From JBIOJM01 sp044450785 (GTDB taxonomy: Bacteria; Planctomycetota; Planctomycetia; Isosphaerales; Isosphaeraceae): a DNA stretch of 31,677 bases. Shown one piece after another: positions 26,901 to 31,677 of this stretch. Within the stretch, counting starts at the first letter, position 1, and the number at the start of each line of letters is the position of its first letter. Made by a program: the position numbers and the translations under genes. The DNA is taken from positions 1-31,677 of the forward strand of contig JBIOJM010000079.1 of the NCBI GenBank assembly GCA_044450785.1. The letters run 5' to 3'. A model generated the notes under the pieces. It made no database searches, was not told the origin of the DNA, and worked only from the letters and a program-made list of their open reading frames with translations.

Positions 26901-27507
26901 CGATGTGAGGATGATCCAGGTGTGCCGCGGCCGCCGCCTCCAGGCGGAACCGCTGGAGATCGTCGGGCGTGGCGAATCGGCCGGCGCGCACCATCTTGAG
27001 CGCCACCACGCGATCCAGGCTCACTTGCCGTGCCTTGTAGACGACCCCCATCCCGCCCTGCGCGATGATCTCGATCAGCTCGTAGTCGCCAAAATAATGG
27101 ACGCGAGAGCCGGTCGCTCCAGCGGCGGATTCGCGCGCCGAGTGGCAGCCGGCGTCCTCCCTACTAAATCGGGGATCCCTCCCGGGCACGCCAGCGAAAG
27201 GGATGATCGCCGCCTCGGCTTCGGCCCCGTCGAAAACACGTGGAGCGGAATCCGGCCGCGGAGGCACCTCCGGCGTCATCCCGCCGCGGAGCGGAGCAGT
27301 GAGCCGGGCCATGTGGTCCTGGTTGGCGAAAAACAACGCAAGCTCGGCCGCCAGGTCGGGGTACTCTGCGAGAAGCGCGGAGCGATCGGGTGGCTCACTC
27401 GTCTCGAGTGCCTCCAGATAAGCCGCGACGACTTCGTTGAGCCGCTGCTCGCGATCTTCAGCGTAGTCTCGTCTCGACTCGGATAAGTTCCCGGGAATGC
27501 TGGCCAT
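23920..27507 (-). CDS. Transmembrane Ser/Thr protein kinase with WD40 propellers
   Basis: 1195 residues. A helical N-terminus of about 140 residues precedes a Hanks-type kinase domain: glycine loop IAQGGMGVVYKA at 148-159, K171 in VALKM, HRDLKPAN at 262-269, DFG at 289-291, APE at 318-320. All key residues are present, so it should be active. One membrane helix lies near 438-461, then a charged coiled coil to about 500, then from about 550 a long run of WD40 repeats (recurring FSPDGTRLASAGADxxVRIWD), enough for two propellers. The C-terminal propellers are probably periplasmic sensors or scaffolds. It lies 111 bases downstream of the ECF sigma gene on the same strand; ECF-kinase pairs of this type are known from planctomycetes. 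The ATG ribosome site is weak. Confidence 0.9.
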   Translation of the reverse strand: MASIPGNLSESRRDYAEDREQRLNEVVAAYLEALETSEPPDRSALLAEYPDLAAELALFFANQDHMARLTAPLRGGMTPEVPPRPDSAPRVFDGAEAEAAIIPFAGVPGRDPRFSREDAGCHSARESAAGATGSRVHYFGDYELIEIIAQGGMGVVYKARQVSLDRVVALKMVRAGRFATPDDLQRFRLEAAAAAHLDHPHIVPIHEVGEHDGHHYFSMKLVDGGNLAAQVERYVENPRAAAKLVATVARAVHYAHQRGILHRDLKPANILLGGRPGSPLEDLVPIVTDFGLAKRVEGQGAANLTQSGSIVGTPNYMAPEQAEGRREAVTTAADVHALGAILFELVAGQPPFRAETMLETLRMVREQEPERPSTLNPRIDRDLETIVLKCLEKSPLRRYRSAEALAEDLERWLARLPIRARPATLPDRAIKWVRRRPAAAAFMLAAAVAVLAIALAVGELFSTARLRSDVAAKGQALLAEQKERRRFETELVESQNRKLRTEEDQYDQRVLAAAQALANNDPVQDDPRRVERLLADCPPRLRNWEWRHLNRRLHAELLTIQGHSGFVCGSDFRPEIRSFLCANDGLGVPIWDTSTGVKLRRIHGPDGNAYGVSFDRAGLRMATAGVGGQIKVWDLSRGKLDHSFRGHEGWAADVAFNPDGTKLASGGQDGTVRIWDVMPNSGARPESDSALQVLRGHTGGVFGVAFGPDGTKLASAGKDGTVRVWDLVQQPPRITFVFRGHQQDVCCVAFHPSGTMIASGGADRWVRIWDAATGQERLHFRAAASRVNAIAFSPDGTKLATGSLDGPVGVWNAGTGRSIVVLRGHAEPVFEVAFNADGTKLLSASQDATIKLWDLTSEPGVRSFRLEPAAGSVGSLATRDEPAGAPDVRWVGGVAFRPSENELAAAGTNHTVALWDVATGRLKRTLQAPWGTSIALCYTRDGTRLAVAGTDRSVRLWDLGASGEPVVLPDHREGVASVAFSPDGKMLATGGGDCPHIVQEPMGKFPAAEGDGRTIRLWDPATSTSIRALHGHIGSIHALAFSPDGSRLASAGADQRVRIWKVATGEVSFDLHGHSSAVFCVAFSPDGTKLVSAGADRTIRCWDLTTGRLIHALAGHANWVMGVAFSPDGTRLASAGADQSVRIWDPARGREVLSLRGPQDRVHGVAFSPDGARLAAASADGSVRVWETEPESGPR

Positions 27508-27618
27508 GGCGTCACGTCACTTTGAAGAACGGTCTTCTCGAGAGACACTCACAAGAATGATACGGGCTTTCCCCACGTTACGGAGCCGGTCCCAATTTGT
27601 TCACAGTTCCAGGGATCG

Positions 27619-28215
27619 TCATCCTGGCGGCTCGAGGCGCAACCGGAGGGTCTTGAGCCCGCGATGAAGCAAGCCCGCCACGGCGGCCTTGGTTGAGCCG
27701 ATCTCGGTGGCGATCTCGGCCAGAGGCCGGCCCTCGAGGTGGTGCAGCTCGATCGCGCGGCGCTGTGACTCCGGAAGCGCGGCCAGTGATTCGGCCATCC
27801 GCAGCAGCTCTTCCTGGCGAATGGCATGCTGGCTCGGCGACGACTGCTCGGCGGCGAGCCACTGTTCCACGCGCGAGGCCGATTGGTCCAGCGCTGAGTC
27901 GAGCGACCACTCGAGCCGGACATCCCGCTTTCGAGCTGTCAGCTTCCGCAGCACATCGGCCAGGTTGTGGCTCAGAATCGAACGCAGCCACCCGGCGGCC
28001 TCCGCATGGGATCGGGTCCGCCGCGGATGGTCAATCAATCCTTTGTGAGCTTCCAGGAGCGTTTGCTGAACGACCCCGGAGAGGTCGACCTTGTCGCGCA
28101 GCCGCGGGGCGACCTCGAGCCGGGCCAGCAGGCCCAGGTAGGCGCGGAACCGCTCCAGGTCCTGGGCCTGGAGCGGTCTCGATGACGATTCCTGGAGGTC
28201 GCTGGCCTGGGACAT
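27619..28215 (-). CDS. ECF sigma factor partnered with the Ser/Thr kinase
   Basis: 198 residues, a short sigma-70 family protein. Region 2 is near 20-95 (FRAYLGLLARLEVAPRLRDK, VDLSGVVQQTLLEAHKG) and region 4 near 130-190 (ESLAALPESQRRAIELHHLEG, EIATEIGSTKAAVAGLLHRGL). It differs from the other two sigma factors here in having no C-terminal extension. Its gene precedes the Ser/Thr kinase-WD40 gene on the same strand with a 111-base gap. The arrangement is that of the ECF-STK modules, where phosphorylation of or by the partner is thought to set sigma activity; regulation here is inferred. Confidence 0.88.
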   Translation of the reverse strand: MSQASDLQESSSRPLQAQDLERFRAYLGLLARLEVAPRLRDKVDLSGVVQQTLLEAHKGLIDHPRRTRSHAEAAGWLRSILSHNLADVLRKLTARKRDVRLEWSLDSALDQSASRVEQWLAAEQSSPSQHAIRQEELLRMAESLAALPESQRRAIELHHLEGRPLAEIATEIGSTKAAVAGLLHRGLKTLRLRLEPPG

Positions 28216-28315
28216 CGTGATCGATCACGTGAAGGGAAACGAGATTCCGCGATCCAGAATTCCGGCTCAGCCACCGTTCCATCTTACACGTTCACGGCGG
28301 CCTTGACTCGCGGAA

Positions 28316-30259
28316 TCACGTCCCCGGTTCTCCGGATTCCTTCGGATCGGGAACCGGTGGCGTTGAGGCTGCATTCAGTCTGGACTTCGCCGTCAGCGAC
28401 GACCATTGCGACTCGGCGAGGGCGGCCTTGCCCTGGCCATCGAGCAGATAGGCGAGGAGAACACGAGTGGCCCGATCGTCGCTGCCATCGTTCCAGCCGG
28501 AACGTTGCCGGGCCAGGTTTCTTTCGAGCGCGGCGGTCGTCGCGCCGGCCTTGCCGATCCGAGCCACGCACTGAGCGTACGCCCGGCCCACCCACCAGTC
28601 GCGGAGCCACGCAATCGTCGTGGGATCGATGTCCCCGTTCATCGAGAGTGCCTGGAGCTCGACCCGGCGAGCGTAGATTCTCGAGGCCGTCTGGTCGTCG
28701 CCAATCGCCTCGAGCGCGGCGGCCCGGATTTCCAGAGCGGCCGGACTGGCGGCTTGGGGTCGATTCTGGTCTGTCGGATGCACCTTGAGAGCCGTCAGGA
28801 CGGCGTCGCCCTCAGACCGGGCTTCGGCGCGCAAACCGATCTCGCGGAGCAGCCGGGCCAACTGGGCACGGAGCAGGACCGGGTCGGTGTCGAGCCGCTT
28901 ACCGTCGGCCGCGTTGTTGACTGCCGCGCGGAGCTCGGTCACAAGCTCGGTCAGGAGCAGCCGCCGGCAGAGAGTTCGCACCGCGTCGTCCTTCGTGGTC
29001 TTCAGCACGCGCCGAACGATCGGCTCGACGTAGCGGCCCTGCTCGTGGAGGAACCGGTAGGCTTGCTCCCGCGTGGTCGGATCGTGGCCGGCCAGGTCGC
29101 GCACCGCGTTTTCGGCCAGGCGCTCCCGCTCGGCTGTCAGGAGCTCGAGCCGGCCCACCATGACGCGTACGACTTGCCTGGGCATCGGGACGATCGTCAT
29201 GGGAATGAAGGCGTCGGTCCAGGACTGAGGCAGCACGAACAAGGCGCGGACTCCCTCGGTCTGGAAGTAGCTTGTTGTCCACGTGTTGACCATCGCGAGC
29301 GCCTCCTTGGGATAAAGGCCCGCCTCGGTGAGCCGCGCGGCCAAGGCGTCGGCGACGGCCTTGGTGAAATCAGCCAGGGGCTGTGCCTTGTCCATCGACG
29401 GGATCACCCCGTCGACCCGTTCGCCGGGCCGTACCGCGGCGCGGTAGCTGTAGACTCCGCGTCCGTTTTCGACCTTAAGGACGAAGACGTGCCGGACGCC
29501 CTCGCCGAGTGATCCTTGACGATCGAGCATCAGTGCCCCTTTTCCTCCCTCGTCGAACTGGAGCGGCAGTCGGGTCTCGCCCAGGCCGCGGTAGAAGAGG
29601 AACTTCTCGAACTCGGGGGTTGCCGGGTCCGTGGCCGCGTTGACCGTCTTGACGAACGCCGCGTCGACCTGGCGCGCATGGTTCCACAAGGCATCGCTCG
29701 AGGTCGCCGGCAGCTTCACCTCGGATTCCGGCACGGCTCCTCGCCTCTTGCTGATCTCCTGCTTGACGGCCGACGCGGGAATCAACTCGGCGGACCAGCA
29801 GATGCGTCCACCACTCAGGCGATCCGGCTTCTCCGCATGCTCCAGCAGGGAAGGACGGACCCGACCGGCCTGGGGATACCACTGAGTCCAGATGCCCCGT
29901 GGAAAACCGACGCCGACTTGGACTGGCTGCCGGACCTCCGTATAGAAGTAGATCACCGGCGTTTCACCCTTGAGAAACATACCCGGCAGCCGGAGCTGGT
30001 CGCGGCTGCGGCTATGTACGAACGCCGGCAGGGCATGCTCCTCGTGATACATGCCATCGAGCGACGCGCCATCGGAGCCGTTCATCCCCAGGAATGTCCC
30101 CCACTCGTGCACGACCAGGTCGCTCGACACCTGCTTCTGCTTGTCTTGGGCGTGTGATGCCGGCGGCGATCCGAGAGCCCACAAGGCCGCGCTGATGCTC
30201 GGAACAATCGCCAGACCAAACCAAAGCGTCCCCCGTCGCATCCTCTTGCCAGGTTCCAT
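28316..30259 (-). CDS. Exported protein of unknown function with VHEWGTF motif
   Basis: 647 residues. A basic start (KRMRRGTLWFGLAIVPSIS) and a hydrophobic stretch form a signal peptide. The mature N-terminus carries VVHEWGTFLGMNGSDG, a motif I have seen in uncharacterised planctomycete and myxobacterial proteins, followed by a beta-rich part (residues about 70-330) with PVIYFYTEVRQPVQVGVGFP. The second half is helical and TPR/HEAT-like (RFLHEQGRYVEPIVRRVLK, RAAALEAIGDDQTASRIYAR). No catalytic motif or metal site is evident, so no function is assigned. The ATG at 30259 has GGAGAG close upstream. It is not obviously linked to the sigma-kinase module, whose first gene starts 100 bases after this gene's stop. 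Confidence 0.7.
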   Translation of the reverse strand: MEPGKRMRRGTLWFGLAIVPSISAALWALGSPPASHAQDKQKQVSSDLVVHEWGTFLGMNGSDGASLDGMYHEEHALPAFVHSRSRDQLRLPGMFLKGETPVIYFYTEVRQPVQVGVGFPRGIWTQWYPQAGRVRPSLLEHAEKPDRLSGGRICWSAELIPASAVKQEISKRRGAVPESEVKLPATSSDALWNHARQVDAAFVKTVNAATDPATPEFEKFLFYRGLGETRLPLQFDEGGKGALMLDRQGSLGEGVRHVFVLKVENGRGVYSYRAAVRPGERVDGVIPSMDKAQPLADFTKAVADALAARLTEAGLYPKEALAMVNTWTTSYFQTEGVRALFVLPQSWTDAFIPMTIVPMPRQVVRVMVGRLELLTAERERLAENAVRDLAGHDPTTREQAYRFLHEQGRYVEPIVRRVLKTTKDDAVRTLCRRLLLTELVTELRAAVNNAADGKRLDTDPVLLRAQLARLLREIGLRAEARSEGDAVLTALKVHPTDQNRPQAASPAALEIRAAALEAIGDDQTASRIYARRVELQALSMNGDIDPTTIAWLRDWWVGRAYAQCVARIGKAGATTAALERNLARQRSGWNDGSDDRATRVLLAYLLDGQGKAALAESQWSSLTAKSRLNAASTPPVPDPKESGEPGT

Positions 30260-30321
30260 CGAACTCTCCTTCCCTCGAAAGAATCGCCCCGATGTGTCGC
30301 GACCTGCGCGAAGCCCAACGG

Positions 30322-30353
30322 GGCCGTCGCGGGACGGCCGGGATGCGGCCGTC
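30322..30353. other. Pair of mutually exclusive hairpins
   Basis: The sequence reads GGCCGTC (30322-30328), GACGGCC (30333-30339), GGCCGTC (30347-30353). The middle arm can pair perfectly with either outer arm, giving a 4-base or a 7-base loop. It lies 63 bases upstream of the exported-protein gene (minus strand). The arrangement is attenuator-like, but no leader peptide or T tract is seen, so it may be chance in GC-rich DNA. Confidence 0.35.
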
Positions 30354-30483
30354 TACTGATGTAGGCGGAAACCGCCATGGGAGAGAGCGCGCAATTCCGC
30401 GTGACCCATCCAGCGGCGTCGTGGAACGTTTTTTTCCCCCCCGGGAATCTTTTTGACCTTTCCTTGGTCGCCCGAACCATGAT

Positions 30484-30504
30484 AGGCTAGTCAACAGGCT
30501 AGTC
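30484..30504 (+). promoter_or_regulatory. Putative toxin-antitoxin operator: AGGCTAGTC direct repeat
   Basis: AGGCTAGTC occurs at 30484-30492 and again at 30496-30504, spaced 12 bases start to start, just upstream of the ribosome site (AGGAGG at 30512-30517) of the Phd-type antitoxin. Phd-VapC complexes typically bind repeats in this place to repress their own operon. A TTGACC at 30453-30458 with CATGAT at 30478-30483 (19-base spacing) is a weak promoter candidate. Confidence 0.5.
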
Positions 30505-30523
30505 TATTAGTAGGAGGTTCGAC

Positions 30524-30763
30524 ATGGAATCGGTTGGCACTTACGAGTTGAAGGGAAACCTCTCGAAGCTCCTGGAGCGGGTGGAGCGGGGAGAGAGGAT
30601 TACCATCACGCGGCGCGGCAAGCCCGTTGCGGTGCTCGGTCCGCCACCTTCCGAGAAGCCTGACGTCAAGAAGGTCATCGAAGAGTTCAAGGCGTTCGCC
30701 AAGGGCCGCTCGCTCGGAGACATCTCTATCCGCGAGTTAATCGAAGAAGGCCGACGCTATTGA
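30524..30763 (+). CDS. Phd/YefM-type antitoxin
   Basis: 79 residues. The N-terminal half has the Phd fold signature: YELKGNLSKLLERVERGERI followed by TITRRGKPVAVLGPP, the ribbon-helix-like DNA-binding part. The C-terminal half (EEFKAFAKGRSLGDISIREL) is a charged, flexible toxin-binding tail. It should neutralise the VapC-type RNase encoded 53 bases downstream and repress the operon through the repeats just upstream. ATG 30524 has AGGAGG 6 bases upstream. Confidence 0.9.
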   Translation: MESVGTYELKGNLSKLLERVERGERITITRRGKPVAVLGPPPSEKPDVKKVIEEFKAFAKGRSLGDISIRELIEEGRRY

Positions 30764-30816
30764 ACGCTCGGAACTCATGAGGCGGTCCGACCTTCACAGA
30801 TGAGGAAGGAAGACCT

Positions 30817-31236
30817 ATGGATGGGCTTGTCGTCGATAGTTCGGTGGCGGTCGCGTGGTGCTTTCCTGACGAGAAGGGGCCGTATCCGCAATCGGTCCTC
30901 GATTCACTGGCGACCGTGGGAGCGATCGTCCCATCGCTTTGGCCGCTCGAGGTGGCTAATGCCTTGCTGATGGGCGAGCGTCGAAAACGCTCGACACCGG
31001 ACGAGACTTTGAAGTCGGTCCAGTTCCTCGACTCCCTTCCAATCACCCAGGATGATGTGACCGGAGCACAGGCATTCGGACACACCTTGCATCTCGCACG
31101 GGCTCACAACCTTTCCGCCTACGATGCGGCCTATCTTGAACTTGCGATGAGGCGAGGTCTGCCGCTTGCAACCTTGGATGACAAGCTCAAGACCGCCGCC
31201 GTGGCCGTCGGGGTGCCATTGTATTCGGTACCATGA
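30817..31236 (+). CDS. VapC-type PIN-domain RNase toxin
   Basis: 139 residues, a PIN-domain ribonuclease. The metal-binding acidic residues are in place: D7 in VVDSSV, E45 in WPLEVANALL, D103 in LSAYDAAYLELA, and D121/D122 in LATLDDKL. VapC toxins cleave specific RNAs, often initiator tRNA or rRNA, when the antitoxin is lost; the target here is unknown. It follows the Phd-type antitoxin in the normal order, with a GGAAGGAAG ribosome site. The pair is intact and looks functional. It is of the common Phd-VapC mixed type. Confidence 0.9.
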   Translation: MDGLVVDSSVAVAWCFPDEKGPYPQSVLDSLATVGAIVPSLWPLEVANALLMGERRKRSTPDETLKSVQFLDSLPITQDDVTGAQAFGHTLHLARAHNLSAYDAAYLELAMRRGLPLATLDDKLKTAAVAVGVPLYSVP

Positions 31237-31575
31237 ACCTCGTGCACGGCAGAGTCACGGTTGTCTTTTGGGGGGTGGTGTTCAATAACTATCCACATAA
31301 TAACACATCTATAAACATATCATGAGAGAGCGACAATCCCCATCGCCATCACGTCCATGTCTTGTTAAGTTTCCTTAACTCGCCCCGTCCCACTGTCGAC
31401 CGAAAAGCGCGAATTTCGATTCCCATCTGGAGGGATCGGTAAACGCCGCACGGAATTGTCGGAACATTCCTTTCCGAGACGGGCGCGTTGCACTCAGCCG
31501 TTGAGCCCGAAATTGTAAATCGGTTGCGGCGGAACAAGTTAAAAAAAGAATGATTTCGTCAAGGAGGATGAGTTC
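31237..31575. other. Gene-free region with an AT-rich patch, leader of the next gene
   Basis: No coding sequence is supported; the minus-strand ORFs here lack a ribosome site and family resemblance. The stretch from about 31280 to 31325 is strikingly AT-rich (ATAATAACACATCTATAAAC) in an otherwise GC-rich window. A short dyad GTTAAG/CTTAAC sits at 31364-31379. The region probably holds the promoter of the gene that starts at 31576. Confidence 0.5.
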
Positions 31576-31677
31576 ATGCAAGGTCGAATGGATGAGATTC
31601 CCGTTGCGTCCCGGAAGCGCCGTCGTCACACGGGAGCGAAGGCCGCGTTCACCTGTGAAGCGTTGGAGGATCGGAAA
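31576..31677 (+). CDS. Start of a LEPR-XLL surface protein, cut by the window edge
   Basis: 34 codons are visible before the window ends. ATG 31576 has a strong site, AAGGAGG at 31561-31567, 8 bases upstream. The peptide is basic (SRKRRRHTGAKAAF) and ends CEALEDRK, the first half of the LEPR-XLL signal (LExRxLL) that opens large surface or exported planctomycete proteins. The domains beyond the edge are unknown. Confidence 0.75.
   Translation, partial: MQGRMDEIPVASRKRRRHTGAKAAFTCEALEDRK

Noticed and set aside
31375..31629. 84-residue minus-strand ORF near the right edge
   Set aside because: It overlaps the AT-rich leader and the start of the LEPR-XLL gene on the plus strand, and has no ribosome site or motif.

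Overview
The window looks like a piece of a high-GC planctomycete chromosome, most likely of the Isosphaeraceae/Gemmatales type. This is inferred from gene content, not from a marker gene. The clues are: three ECF sigma factors, one fused to a membrane segment and a thioredoxin-like domain and one beside a Ser/Thr kinase-WD40 giant; very large secreted proteins with CxxCH haem motifs and HEAT repeats; two proteins starting with the planctomycete LEPR-XLL N-terminal signal; a HEAT/HINT secreted protein; and palindromic repeats of the kind scattered through planctomycete genomes. No rRNA, tRNA, phage, transposase or CRISPR array was recognised.

Layout. 1-352: a contig-edge-like stretch with long C and G runs. 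353-2230 (+): APC-family permease. 2305-4044 (+): exported PQQ-type beta-propeller with a LEPR-XLL start. 4119-8771 (-): 1550-residue secreted multidomain cytochrome-like protein. 8772-9480: about 700 bases without a gene, holding a 148-bp nested inverted-repeat element and a second, perfect 21-bp inverted repeat. 9481-10002 (-): YbaK-type deacylase. 10286-11281 (+): DRG/Obg-like TGS GTPase. 11391-13714 (+): two adjacent signalling genes, receiver-HATPase and receiver-histidine kinase, neither with a DNA-binding output. 13755-14081 (+): MmcQ/YjbR protein. 14094-14598 (-): two small proteins that resemble an accessory pair. 14717-17104 (-): ECF sigma-TM-redoxin fusion. 17275-18903 (+): acyl-CoA ligase. 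19019-20920 (+): secreted HEAT/HINT protein. 20950-22293 (+): serine hydrolase. 22429-23376 (-): second ECF sigma factor. 23629-23881 (+): SEC-C gene broken by a frameshift. 23920-27507 and 27619-28215 (-): Ser/Thr kinase-WD40 protein with its ECF sigma factor. 28316-30259 (-): exported protein of unknown function. 30524-31236 (+): Phd/VapC toxin-antitoxin pair. 31576-31677 (+): the first 34 codons of another LEPR-XLL surface protein, cut by the window edge.

How the genes relate. The window is dominated by signal transduction (three sigma factors, one Ser/Thr kinase, a two-gene receiver/kinase unit, a GTPase) and by exported proteins. The clearest functional units are the sigma-kinase module at 23920-28215, the receiver/kinase pair at 11391-13714 and the Phd/VapC module. 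The least ordinary items are the sigma-TM-redoxin fusion with a degenerate redox site, the HINT protein with only a 28-residue tail, the receiver-HATPase pair without a DNA-binding output, the 148-bp repeat element, the broken SEC-C gene, and the start of a LEPR-XLL protein hidden at the right edge.
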